A stretch of DNA of 64,000 nt, from the NCBI GenBank assembly GCA_024579835.1, contig CP102060.1, positions 1,731,558 to 1,795,557 of the forward strand, in the 5' to 3' direction. The translations under genes and the position numbers were made by a program. Numbering within the stretch: the stretch's first letter is position 1; every line of letters begins with the position of its first letter. The DNA is from Clostridiaceae bacterium HFYG-1003 (lineage in GTDB: Bacteria; Bacillota; Clostridia; Clostridiales; Clostridiaceae). Positions 10,100-19,049 of the stretch are shown piece by piece. The notes beneath the pieces were generated by a model. It saw only the letters and a program-made list of their open reading frames with translations. It had not been told where the DNA came from and searched no databases.

Positions 10100-10684
10100 T
10101 CATGATCTGATTTCCGGATCCTTGATCGATTGCGCCAACTGCGGCATCAGCATGCCCTTCCAGATTCTTTGAGCATCCTCTGTCAGATCCAACTGCCTGA
10201 GCAGCTCAAATCCCAGCAGCAGTGCAGTAGCCGGCCCTCTGGAAGTAACCACCCCTTCCGATGCCACAACCAGCTTCTCTTCATAGACCTTAAAACTGAG
10301 TTCACCCTCAAATCCTGGATAGGACGTGCCATGATGCCCTGCCAGGATTCCAGCCTTTTCCAGCACGACCGGTCCTGCGCAAATCGCGCTCACCAGCTTG
10401 GCCTGAGTGTGGAACAAACGGATCGCTTTCAACACTTCGGGATGATTGCTTAAATTCTCCGCCCCCTTGGAACCTCCAGGAATGAAGATCGCATCATAGT
10501 CTTCGATTTGAATGGCATCCATCTGATAATCCGCCTTGATTGAGATTCCATGAGCCGACACCGGCATAGGACCAGAAATTGATATTAAATCCGCTTTCAC
10601 ACCACCTCTGCGCAAAACATCGACGACCGCAATAAGTTCCAGCTCCTCTGATCCATCTGCAAAGAAACATGCTACTTTTTTCAT
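10100..10684 (-). CDS. DJ-1/PfpI family protein (YajL/ThiJ-like)
   Basis: Cytosolic 194-aa protein of the DJ-1 superfamily (Rossmann-like, glutamine amidotransferase-related). The nucleophile elbow SAICAGP places Cys102. The conserved Glu lies in GSEELE (residue 16), and FIPGGSKG forms the glycine loop. Members act as deglycases, chaperones or redox-stress proteins; the precise role here is not shown. GGAGGTGCAGT precedes the ATG. It heads a two-gene unit with the FMN-binding protein, whose start overlaps its stop. Confidence 0.88.
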   Translation of the reverse strand: MKKVACFFADGSEELELIAVVDVLRRGGVKADLISISGPMPVSAHGISIKADYQMDAIQIEDYDAIFIPGGSKGAENLSNHPEVLKAIRLFHTQAKLVSAICAGPVVLEKAGILAGHHGTSYPGFEGELSFKVYEEKLVVASEGVVTSRGPATALLLGFELLRQLDLTEDAQRIWKGMLMPQLAQSIKDPEIRS

Positions 10685-10916
10685 ACTGCACCTCCTGCCA
10701 TAGATTGTTTTTATGTTCTTGAGCTCTTTCGACTGTTAATATATCCCGGAAGTAAGCCGGAAACATCCCGGAAATACCCCCAAAAAATCCCGGACAATTC
10801 ATGAACGGATCCCGAACGGATCGAGGACGAATCCTGGGCGTTTCCGTGAATCATGACGGGAATGATCCATCATTCATTGTTTTCGATGAGCGGATTCAGC
10901 CTCAAAGCATCGGACC
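10685..10916. other. Gap between parC and the DJ-1 operon
   Basis: About 230 bp with several CCCGGA-containing short repeats. I see no gene and no clear intrinsic terminator for parC. Confidence 0.4.
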
Positions 10917-13900
10917 TTATTTTGGCGTCACCTTGCTGATCGTTTCATCCAGCACCATTTTCATGATGTTGGAACCCTTTCCCGCCCGGTTTTGATTTTT
11001 AATGGAGGTTACTTTGACCTCTGATTTCCCGCCCCGGTTTGTTTCAAGCTCCAGCGTCTTATAGCCCATTTCCAAACTTCCCCAGACAATCTGATCCTCT
11101 TCCTTTAGTGACATGCCTTGTACGCCGCCGGCGGTGCGTCCCATCTGGGATACTCCTTCCGCCGAGAACTTGATGGCCATGCCGCGCTCCGTCAGCAGAA
11201 TAACCACCTCCGAGGGATTGGAGAGTACCTGGGCAAATACCAGCTGATCCTTCGGATGCCTGAACTTCACCACTGGAAAACTGTCCTGAGCAGACAGGAA
11301 TTCGTGAAGCAGAGTTCTCTTGATAAGTCCCCTGGCTGTGGCCAGGATGATTTCTTCCTCGATCAACTGGCTGCTGTCTCCGGTGAATGCTCCCACAATG
11401 CGTCGTTTTCTCGGTTCAAAATCGAATAGGCTGGATAAATGCACCGGACTTTTCAGGTTCTCAAACAGGTAGCCCGGAAGCTTGTGTCCCATGCCGTCTG
11501 CTGTCAGGAAAATCAGTTCAGAATATGAATCGCCTCTTAAAACGAATCCTGCCGTCTTGCGTTTTCCCTGAATCGGCTTGATTTCTCCACGGTCGGTTAC
11601 TTCCAGCTCGTAGGGTTTGATCTCATAGTCAAATACATAGCGGATTTGCACGATTCGATCTTTTTCCGGTATAACAGCAAAGCGATCTGGCAGAACCATC
11701 TTATCCCGCACCTCGCATTCGCCCTCCGGCACGCTGAATGTGAGTCCTTGTTCCGTGGTTATGCTTAAGAATTCTGGGAATCGCTGATACTCAACGGACA
11801 CTGCCCCGTTTTCTCCAGACCAGTCTTCTTCCGGATTGATCTGTGTCAGGATCATGGAATCCTCTTCCTGCATCTGGCCTGACGCCGTGGGAACAAGCGG
11901 CTGAGTACGGTGATCGATGAGCTTTTGACCCTCTTCAATCAGAACTCCGTATAATCGCTCGCCAGGTGCCAGTTTCAGGGCAACCAGCTTCGTATATTTC
12001 GAATTATAGGTTTCGCCCAGGGTTCGCTTAATCCGGCCCTTGTCGGTGAGGAACTTAAAAATCATGGCCTCACTGATCCGGGGCAGACTGAAAGCCGCTA
12101 CGACCTTCTCCTCATCATCCAGCTTGGTGCGAAGGAATTCATCAAAGCGGGTGCCCTTGTCTTTCCATTTGGCTTCGGGAATTCGTTTGGATTCCAGCTG
12201 AAAGAGATTGCCCAGATTCGTAAACAAATACACCTGATCCAGGGTATTCGTCACAAAGTGAGCGATCAGCTGATCACCTTCCCGGTACTCAATGGAAGCC
12301 GGATCGGCTGATGAGCGGTGATAGCTCTTCAACGGCATCTGCTTGATGAATCCCTCCAGCGACAGGGTCACCATGGAGTCTTCCACTACAATCAGTTCTT
12401 CAACGTGTATGGCTGCTTCCCCTTCATCATCGATGAGCAGAGTTCTGCGCTCATTCGAAAACTGTTCCTTGGTCTCCTTCAGCTCCGCCACGATGAGATC
12501 GTCCAGCTTGCGCCGAACCGCCAGGATTCCCTTCAGCTTCTTGATCAGTTTGGCCAGCTGCTCGTGTTCCTTTAGGAAGGCACTCATTTCCAGTCCGGTG
12601 AGTCGGTACAGCATTAATTCGAGGATGGCAGTCGCCTGCATCTCGGTAAAACCGAACTGTTTTTGAATGTTGGAATTGGCATCCGCTTTGTTTTTTGATG
12701 CCCGGATTGTGATAATCAGTTCATCCATGACATCAATGGCGTGCATAAAGCCCTCGACGATGTGGAACCGACGTTCGGCGATTTCCAGCTCATTCTGAGT
12801 GCGTCGGGTGATAACCTCCCGCTGATGCTCGATATAAGCTGAAAGAATTCCTTTCATGCCAAAGGTGACTGGTTTGCCTTTATCGATGGCTACCATGTTG
12901 AAGTTCAGATTGCTCTGCAGATCCGTTTTCTTTAAAAGGTACTTCAGGACCCGATCCGCTTCCTCTTCCCCGGCACTCTTGCGCAGCTCAATGACTCCCC
13001 GGACACCAGCCCGGCCGGATTCATCCCGGATGTCAGTAATGGCCTCCAGGGCCTTCTGATGCTTTTTATCGCCGGTCATTTCGGAGATGGTCTGAAGAAT
13101 GCGGGCTTTGTTCTTGCGATAGGGAAACTCAGTAATAACAATGCCCAGACGTCCGTTGTCCAACTTTTCGATCTGGGTTTTAGCCCGCAGAACCGCTTTG
13201 CCCTCTCCGGTTTCATACGCCGCCTTCAGCCCGTCTCGCCCAATAACGGTTCCGCCGGTGGGCAGATCCGGACCGGGTACGTACTTCATCAGCCCTTCCA
13301 CTGTGAGCTCAGGGTTTTCAATGAGCGCACAGGTGGCATCGATGATTTCTCCCAGGTTATGGGGTGGAATGTTGGTGGACAGACCCACCGCGATGCCAAA
13401 GGACCCGTTGACCAGTAGGTTGGGGAATTTGGCGGGCATGACGACCGGTTCGGTCTCGGTATCTGAGTAGTTATTGACGAAGTCCACTGTATTGGAATCA
13501 ATATCTCCGATCAGGGCCATGGCCGCTTTGGACAAGCGGGCCTCGGTGTAACGCATGGCTGCGGCTGAGTCTCCGTCCATGGAACCCCAGTTGCCCTGGC
13601 CTTCGATTAAGGGAATACGGGTAGAAAAGTCCTGTGCCAGAATCGTCATGGCATCATAGACGGATGAGTCGCCATGGGGATGGAACTTACCCATGATGTC
13701 ACCGACAATTCGAGCTGACTTCATGTATGCTCGATCCGGGTAGGCTTTCAGCAGATAGGCTCCATATAGAATCCGCCGATGAACCGGCTTGAGTCCGTCC
13801 CGCACATCTGGCAGAGCACGGTCCTTGGCTACCTCTACGGCGTAGGGCAGGTAATTGTCAGGCATCGCCTCTTCCAGCGGGAGATCGATGATATTTTGAT

Positions 13901-13925
13901 CCTTAGGTATTATGCTTTTCGACAT
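10917..13925 (-). CDS. parC: DNA topoisomerase IV subunit A
   Basis: Breakage-reunion subunit, which decatenates daughter chromosomes with ParE. The winged-helix core has the catalytic Tyr126 (AAMRYTEARLS). The quinolone-determining stretch HPHGDSSVYD has Ser at 87 and Asp at 91, the susceptible-type residues. GSFGIAVGLSTNIPPHN and a long coiled-coil gate follow, then a beta-pinwheel C-terminal domain. At 1,002 aa it is longer than the 740-830 aa usual for Firmicutes ParC, and the extra length lies mainly after residue 500. It starts 12 nt after parE. The GyrA-box QRRGGKG is absent, supporting ParC over GyrA. Confidence 0.93.
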   Translation of the reverse strand: MSKSIIPKDQNIIDLPLEEAMPDNYLPYAVEVAKDRALPDVRDGLKPVHRRILYGAYLLKAYPDRAYMKSARIVGDIMGKFHPHGDSSVYDAMTILAQDFSTRIPLIEGQGNWGSMDGDSAAAMRYTEARLSKAAMALIGDIDSNTVDFVNNYSDTETEPVVMPAKFPNLLVNGSFGIAVGLSTNIPPHNLGEIIDATCALIENPELTVEGLMKYVPGPDLPTGGTVIGRDGLKAAYETGEGKAVLRAKTQIEKLDNGRLGIVITEFPYRKNKARILQTISEMTGDKKHQKALEAITDIRDESGRAGVRGVIELRKSAGEEEADRVLKYLLKKTDLQSNLNFNMVAIDKGKPVTFGMKGILSAYIEHQREVITRRTQNELEIAERRFHIVEGFMHAIDVMDELIITIRASKNKADANSNIQKQFGFTEMQATAILELMLYRLTGLEMSAFLKEHEQLAKLIKKLKGILAVRRKLDDLIVAELKETKEQFSNERRTLLIDDEGEAAIHVEELIVVEDSMVTLSLEGFIKQMPLKSYHRSSADPASIEYREGDQLIAHFVTNTLDQVYLFTNLGNLFQLESKRIPEAKWKDKGTRFDEFLRTKLDDEEKVVAAFSLPRISEAMIFKFLTDKGRIKRTLGETYNSKYTKLVALKLAPGERLYGVLIEEGQKLIDHRTQPLVPTASGQMQEEDSMILTQINPEEDWSGENGAVSVEYQRFPEFLSITTEQGLTFSVPEGECEVRDKMVLPDRFAVIPEKDRIVQIRYVFDYEIKPYELEVTDRGEIKPIQGKRKTAGFVLRGDSYSELIFLTADGMGHKLPGYLFENLKSPVHLSSLFDFEPRKRRIVGAFTGDSSQLIEEEIILATARGLIKRTLLHEFLSAQDSFPVVKFRHPKDQLVFAQVLSNPSEVVILLTERGMAIKFSAEGVSQMGRTAGGVQGMSLKEEDQIVWGSLEMGYKTLELETNRGGKSEVKVTSIKNQNRAGKGSNIMKMVLDETISKVTPK

Positions 13926-13937
13926 GCTGTGATCTCC

Positions 13938-15902
13938 TTAAAATTCTGCGTAGGCGTACATATAATTCTTTCTGGGTTCCACCACATCTCCCATCAGCAG
14001 AGACACCATCCGTTCGGCCTTGGCCGCATCCTCGATGGTGACCTTGTAGAGGGTGCGGGTTGCAGGGTTCAGGGTTGTGTCCCAAAGCTGATCCTCATTC
14101 ATTTCCCCCAGTCCTTTATAGCGCTGAATCTGATATCCGGAACCAATTTCTTTCTTGACCTGTTCCAGTTCATCCGTGTTGAAGCAGTATTTGCTGATTT
14201 CTTTTTCCTTGCCCTTTTCCCTGACTTTCTTATACACCTTGAATAAGGGAGGCTGAGCCAGGAAGAGGTGGCCGTTGGTGATGAGGGGGCGCATGTAGCG
14301 GTAAATATAGGTCATCCACAGGGTGCGGATGTGATATCCGTCGACATCGGCGTCGCTCATGATGATGATTTTGCTGTACTTTAAATCTTCTTCCCGGTAA
14401 TTATCCAGAGTACCCGTGCCAATGGCGGCATTGAAGATTTTCAGCTCCTCCGATGCCAGGACATTCTCGAGTTTCTGCTTCTCCGTATTCATGATCTTGC
14501 CCTTGGATGGCATGATCGCCTGGAAACTGGCATCCCGGGCTTTTTTGGCCGTCCCGCCGGCGGAGTCCCCTTCTACCACGATGAATTCATTGATGGCCCG
14601 ATTCCGGCCGTTGCAGACCATGACTTTTCCGGCCAGCGGACTGGTTCCCTTTCCAATCTTCTTACGTTCCAGATCGGCGATTTTCTTGATCTTCTCCCGC
14701 CGCTTGGCCGCTTCAACGGCATTATTTACGATCAGGGCCGCCACGTCCTTGTTATCCTCGATCCACTCGGACAGCTTGGTGTAAGTGAGGTCCGCCATCA
14801 GAGTCTGTGCCTCCTGGTTTCCCAGCTTGTTCTTGGTCTGGCCTTCAAAAATCGGATTGGTGAGCCGTACCTTGACAATCGCCGTCATGCCTTCGCGCAG
14901 GTCATCCCCTTCAAAATCATCCTTTGGTGCCAGCAGACCCAACCGTTTGCCCATTTCTTTGAACGCACGGGTCATGCCGGTTTTAAAACCGGTTTCGTGA
15001 GTACCGGCTTCTGACGTTGGAATGTTATTGACATACGATGCGATCGTCTCCAACGCACTGTCCGTAAACTGGATGCAAACTTCTCCCACCAGATTCTGCT
15101 CATTGATTTTTCGTTCACCTTCGAACAGAATTGGCTTGTCGTGAATCGGTGATTTGCTCTCATTCAGATAGGCAATGAAATCCAGAAGACCGTTTTCGGA
15201 ATGATAGGTTTTTTCAATCACTTCCGGTCCCCGCTCATCGATCAGTTTCAGGGTAATTCCCTTGTTCTGGAACGACAGCTCCTTCATGCGCTCATCAATG
15301 GGTTCCAGCTTGAACTGATGATCCCCAAAGACCGCTTTATCCAGCAGAAAATGAACTCTGGTACCGGATTCCTGTGTCTTACCGGTCACTTCCAGTTTCG
15401 TAACCGGAGTTCCCGGCATCAGACGGCCAAACTTCTTGTCAAAGGCGTGTTCAAACCGCATGAAATGGATTTTCCCATTCTGATGCACCTCTACCTCAAA
15501 CCATTCCGACAATGCATTTACAACCGACCCCCCAACACCATGGAGGCCGCCCGCAGTTTTGTAATTCTTGTTATTGAACTTTCCCCCGGTATGAAGTTCG
15601 GTATAGACCATCTCGACCCCGCTGATTTTCTTGGTCGGATGGATCCCCGTTGGTACTCCCCGGCCGTTGTCCATGACCGTGCAGGATCGGTCCTTGTGTA
15701 GTATGACTGTGGCTGTGTCGCCATAGCCATTGGTTATTTCATCAATGGCATTATCCAGAATTTCCCAGAGGCAATGATGCAGGCCTCGACTGCCGGTATT
15801 TCCAATGTACATTCCCGGACGGATCCGAACCGGTTCCAGTTTATCCAGACTGGTCAGATCCGTCACGTTATATGAGGTTTTTTCTATTTCAGTGATTGGC
15901 AT
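13938..15902 (-). CDS. parE: DNA topoisomerase IV subunit B
   Basis: ATPase subunit, 654 aa. The GHKL ATP site shows EILDNAIDE, DNGRGVPTG and the lid GGLHGVGGSVVNALS. The transducer domain is followed by the TOPRIM domain with VVEGDSAGG and MSDADVDGYHIRTL (Mg-binding acids), then the C-terminal RYKGLGEMN. First gene of the parE-parC operon, behind the promoter at 15947-15975. Confidence 0.95.
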   Translation of the reverse strand: MPITEIEKTSYNVTDLTSLDKLEPVRIRPGMYIGNTGSRGLHHCLWEILDNAIDEITNGYGDTATVILHKDRSCTVMDNGRGVPTGIHPTKKISGVEMVYTELHTGGKFNNKNYKTAGGLHGVGGSVVNALSEWFEVEVHQNGKIHFMRFEHAFDKKFGRLMPGTPVTKLEVTGKTQESGTRVHFLLDKAVFGDHQFKLEPIDERMKELSFQNKGITLKLIDERGPEVIEKTYHSENGLLDFIAYLNESKSPIHDKPILFEGERKINEQNLVGEVCIQFTDSALETIASYVNNIPTSEAGTHETGFKTGMTRAFKEMGKRLGLLAPKDDFEGDDLREGMTAIVKVRLTNPIFEGQTKNKLGNQEAQTLMADLTYTKLSEWIEDNKDVAALIVNNAVEAAKRREKIKKIADLERKKIGKGTSPLAGKVMVCNGRNRAINEFIVVEGDSAGGTAKKARDASFQAIMPSKGKIMNTEKQKLENVLASEELKIFNAAIGTGTLDNYREEDLKYSKIIIMSDADVDGYHIRTLWMTYIYRYMRPLITNGHLFLAQPPLFKVYKKVREKGKEKEISKYCFNTDELEQVKKEIGSGYQIQRYKGLGEMNEDQLWDTTLNPATRTLYKVTIEDAAKAERMVSLLMGDVVEPRKNYMYAYAEF

Positions 15903-15946
15903 AAAAACGCTCCCAACCTTTATTTGACTTGCTTTTCGCTTCTTTT

Positions 15947-15975
15947 ATTATACCTACTTTTGGCATAACTAACAA
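15947..15975 (-). promoter_or_regulatory. parE-parC promoter
   Basis: TTGTTA, 17 bp, TATAAT on the minus strand, about 45 nt before the parE ATG. Confidence 0.75.
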
Positions 15976-16026
15976 TTTTTATTCGTAAATGAGCACAGGT
16001 GTTCTATTTATAGTGTTCTAAAATCG

Positions 16027-16069
16027 AAAAAAGTTGCATCAGCCTTGATTTAGGCCATGCAACTTTTTT
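16027..16069. terminator. Bidirectional terminator between folT and parE
   Basis: AAAAAAGTTGCAT and its exact complement flank an inner GCC/GGC stem, giving A- and T-runs on both sides. It ends the leftward YcxB-folT unit. Confidence 0.9.
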
Positions 16070-16122
16070 CCTGACAAGAAAGCCAGGCAGACTTTGAGGA
16101 AAGTTTCAGGGATTTCATCCCA

Positions 16123-16710
16123 TTAATTGATCGATTTTGCTGAACCCTCGCGGATGCCGGGACGTTCAACCCCGACAGCACGCAGCCGTTTAAATACTGT
16201 GTTGTACAACAGGGGAACCATGATGATCTTCAACGCGGTGACGACCACCTGATTGGGAATCCGGATGCTGAGGCGGGTCCAGAAGAAGGACATATCGCCA
16301 TTATGAAGCATCATGACCAGCCAGATCGTGTTCATCAGCGTATCCACCAGCAACGTGGACAGGATGGCATATGACACAAACCACTTGAAATTAGCGGATT
16401 TCCTGCCTTCAAGGAAATATCCCGCCAGAATTCCATTCACAGCGGCTGAGATCGTAAATCCTGGGAAGAAGGTTCCTTTCGGGAACATGAAGAATCCAAC
16501 CAGATCGGCCAACAGTCCCACAATGCCTGCTCTTGCCGGACCCAGATACATTCCGGCGATAATGTTCGCCAAAAATCCCAGTCCGACCCGCATCACTGGT
16601 GTTTCTACGCTAAGAAAGCGTACGGCCAGTACATCCAGGGCAATCATTATACCCATAAACACGATTTCTCTTACTCGACTGACTTGTCTTTTGTTTTCAC
16701 TATTTTGCAT
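16123..16710 (-). CDS. folT: ECF transporter S component, FolT-type (folate)
   Basis: Substrate-binding membrane subunit of an energy-coupling-factor importer, 195 aa with about six helices. ECF-S hallmarks include VREIVFMGIMIALDVLA, RVGLGFLANIIAGMYLGP, the glycine-rich ADLVGFFMFPKGTFFPGFTISAAVNG and a basic C-terminus. The pattern is that annotated as folate-family S component. The shared EcfA/T energising module is not in the window. GAGGAG precedes the ATG. Its start overlaps the end of the YcxB-like gene by 11 nt, so the two are probably translated together. Confidence 0.82.
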   Translation of the reverse strand: MQNSENKRQVSRVREIVFMGIMIALDVLAVRFLSVETPVMRVGLGFLANIIAGMYLGPARAGIVGLLADLVGFFMFPKGTFFPGFTISAAVNGILAGYFLEGRKSANFKWFVSYAILSTLLVDTLMNTIWLVMMLHNGDMSFFWTRLSIRIPNQVVVTALKIIMVPLLYNTVFKRLRAVGVERPGIREGSAKSIN

Positions 16711-17254
16711 GATTTCTCTCCTCGATGGCTAATCCGCTGCCGGACATAAAATCTTCCAGCATCATCGTTTCTTCTTTCGTTAAATGATCGCCTTTAATAA
16801 TGAACCCTTCATCCGCATTCTTCAACTTTAAAAAGTAGTTGTTGGCGCTGCGAACATAGCGATCAAAATCTGTCCATTGGTATGACTTTTCTTCTTTCTC
16901 ATCCCTGCTGAGAAATCCTTCTTTGGTCAGGGTCAGATCCCGTTCCACCCGGATGTCTGACTTGGCATAGGCTTTTTCAATCGCCCGCATCAGACGGCTT
17001 TTTAAAATTCTGGGATGATAATAGAGCAACAGTACAAACACAATGAGTCCGGCGATGGCAGGAACGATGAGATTGTCCACTTGAGCAATTCGCTGCAAAA
17101 TGAAATAGAATCCCAGGAAAACTACCAGGGCATAGAGAAAATTCACCAGGTATTTCATCACAAAGATAAAACCGCCACCCGGCTTGTAGTGTTCCATCAA
17201 TATTTTTTGGAGCTCTACAAAATCAGCTGTGTTTAACTTGTTACTTATTTGCAT
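16700..17254 (-). CDS. YcxB-like membrane protein
   Basis: 184 aa from the ATG preceded by GGAGGTGTATT; a longer upstream frame lacks a ribosome site. There are two adjacent membrane helices (about 42-85) and then a cytosolic C-terminal domain. That domain has the YcxB-like pattern: an acidic-basic strand, YQWTDFDRYV, NYFLKLKNADEGFIIKGDHL. Function unknown in the family. First gene of a unit with folT, behind a palindromic operator, so it may be co-regulated with folate uptake. Confidence 0.6.
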   Translation of the reverse strand: MQISNKLNTADFVELQKILMEHYKPGGGFIFVMKYLVNFLYALVVFLGFYFILQRIAQVDNLIVPAIAGLIVFVLLLYYHPRILKSRLMRAIEKAYAKSDIRVERDLTLTKEGFLSRDEKEEKSYQWTDFDRYVRSANNYFLKLKNADEGFIIKGDHLTKEETMMLEDFMSGSGLAIEERNHAK

Positions 17255-17275
17255 AATACACCTCCGACAAGTTAT

Positions 17276-17304
17276 TTGATTGGTACAGTTTCTGTACCAA
17301 TCAA
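17276..17304. promoter_or_regulatory. Perfect palindromic operator at the YcxB-folT start site
   Basis: TTGATTGGTACAG and its exact complement are separated by three bases (13-bp arms). It abuts the -10 box, so a dimeric repressor bound here would block initiation. The regulator is not identified. Confidence 0.65.
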
Positions 17305-17332
17305 TCATACTCTGTAAGCCGCAGCCTGACAA
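17304..17332 (-). promoter_or_regulatory. Promoter of the YcxB-folT unit
   Basis: TTGTCA, 17 bp, TATGAT on the minus strand. The operator palindrome begins at the last base of the -10 box. Confidence 0.72.
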
Positions 17333-17465
17333 GAAAATCCCGAAAAATTCATTATAACTACATACATTAATCATTTGTTTAAAATGAAGAACCACCATCA
17401 TTCCCAGACGGGCTGGTGTGCATCCCGTCAATAGGACAACGAAAAAGAATAAGAATTTCACAGAA

Positions 17466-18080
17466 TTATACTTTCAACAGCAGGTCATTCTCGATCTTTA
17501 ACTCTTCCTAGGGGGTCCTGGCTTCCTGCTGGGCTGTTCGCTTCCCTCGTCGATCTTCCAGTCCGGCTTCTCCAAGTGCAATGTATTTTTCCACCCATCC
17601 GTAGACTTGCTGATAGCTGACTTGATACTTTTGTGCAATTTCTGTGTAATTCCGACCTAACTCCAGACACTCCCGAACAATTTTGAGTCGTTCCTCCTGG
17701 GTAGTCTTGCGACTTGATTTCATGCGGCTTCCTCTTGTTCGATTATTGAAGTCTTTGCCGCTATTATAAACCTTAATCCAATCTCTGAGCTGTCTTTCGG
17801 AGCGAATTTTATACTCTATACAAATGTCTCGCAAACTTCCTTTTCCTGACAAATAGGCCTTGACTGCTGCCAGTTTCAAGGCCGCAGTGTAGCTTCGCTG
17901 AGAGCCTGTATTCAACAGTCCCAACGAACCTTCTTGCTGATAAAGGCTCACCCAGCCGCGTATTGTGCTCTTATCCACTCCAGCCATATTGGCTGCATCG
18001 ATCATGGACAGTTTACCGGATAGATAATCCGTTAGGATTTGTATTATTTCCTCAGGACTTCGTTTTGATCGGTACGACAT
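17466..18080 (-). pseudogene. IS3/IS150-type orfA remnant, orfB missing
   Basis: Two helix-turn-helix modules (SMIDAANMAGVDKSTIRGWV and NYTEIAQKYQVSYQQVYGWV) identify the DNA-binding OrfA of an IS150-like element. An in-frame TAG at 17508-17510 interrupts the leucine-zipper tail; reading through gives EELKIENDLLLKV and then TAA. No orfB catalytic integrase follows, so this is a dead fragment. GGGGGCATTTTT precedes the ATG. Confidence 0.82.
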
Positions 18081-18198
18081 AAAAATGCCCCCTTTATGAT
18101 CAACAGTGATTTTCTTTTTTCACTGTCTCTCTTAAAGGGAGCATACCAAGACGGGCTGATGGCGCTTCTTCATTAAATGCTTTTGATTGTCCAGTCAG

Positions 18199-18981
18199 TT
18201 ACTCCATCGTTTCCTTCTGAACAGTTTCCCAGTTCTCATGAACGCTGTTCCAGATCATCATGCCGGCTTTAGCCAGGGAAATCATGCCATAAACCGAGTT
18301 GGGCAGGTCATGGGACATGATGGAGAAGACGAAATTACCCGATTCGGTGTTAATTAATGCTACTTCATTCTCAATGCCCGGAGCATCGCCGGTCTTGCTG
18401 GCGAATTGGTTGCGAACTTTGTTCGGAAGATAGAAAGCGATTTTGGATTTTACCCGACGTCGGATCAGGTCAATGATGTAGTCTGAATGCTTCTCCGTCA
18501 GATAAATTTTCTTGTAGAGCAGCTTAATGATTTTCGCCATATCCGATGCAGTCGTAGTATTTGACTCATTTCCAGGCAAATTACTGATGTGAGTATGGGT
18601 GAGCCCCATTTCCCGGAACATAATGTTGATCTGATCCACTCCAAGCAATGTCATCAGCTTATAGGTTGCTGTATTATCACCTACTACAAGCATGGATGAA
18701 ATCAGCTCACGGATGGTGTAGGTTCGCTCGATGAATTCATAGAGGATTCCAGATCCGGGTTTTTTATCCTCATCTTTAATCGGGACCAGTTCATCCATGG
18801 AGAACATGCCTTCTTCAACTTTTTTGAGAAACGCGACGGCAAGCATTAATTTCATGCAGCCTGCACTGGTCTGCGGGACATCCTGATTATAGCCATAGGT
18901 ATAGGCTCCATCCAAGTCTTCAAAATAGAAGCTGTATTTCCCGTCTCTTTCTTCGTCAAGGTACTTTTTAATATCTTTCAT
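18199..18981 (-). CDS. Class A beta-lactamase-fold protein lacking the serine nucleophile
   Basis: 260 aa from the ATG with TAGGAGG upstream. Overall pattern of class A beta-lactamase-like serine hydrolases. The SxxK motif aligns as A-G-C-M-K (residues 40-44): Lys is kept but the nucleophile is Gly41, followed by Cys42. The SDN motif reads GDN (101-103). KTG is intact (196-198). NESNTTTASDM resembles the omega-loop region. With both catalytic serines replaced it is unlikely to be a normal beta-lactamase. There is no signal peptide, so it would be cytosolic. Possible roles are a binding protein or a peptidoglycan-related pseudoenzyme. It lies behind uppP, a cell-wall lipid-carrier gene. Confidence 0.72.
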   Translation of the reverse strand: MKDIKKYLDEERDGKYSFYFEDLDGAYTYGYNQDVPQTSAGCMKLMLAVAFLKKVEEGMFSMDELVPIKDEDKKPGSGILYEFIERTYTIRELISSMLVVGDNTATYKLMTLLGVDQINIMFREMGLTHTHISNLPGNESNTTTASDMAKIIKLLYKKIYLTEKHSDYIIDLIRRRVKSKIAFYLPNKVRNQFASKTGDAPGIENEVALINTESGNFVFSIMSHDLPNSVYGMISLAKAGMMIWNSVHENWETVQKETME

Positions 18982-19049
18982 ATTGCATCCTCCTACAGGA
19001 TTTTCAAAATCAGTGAATGGATTCCACCAAGGTTCCGGACAGAAACGTC

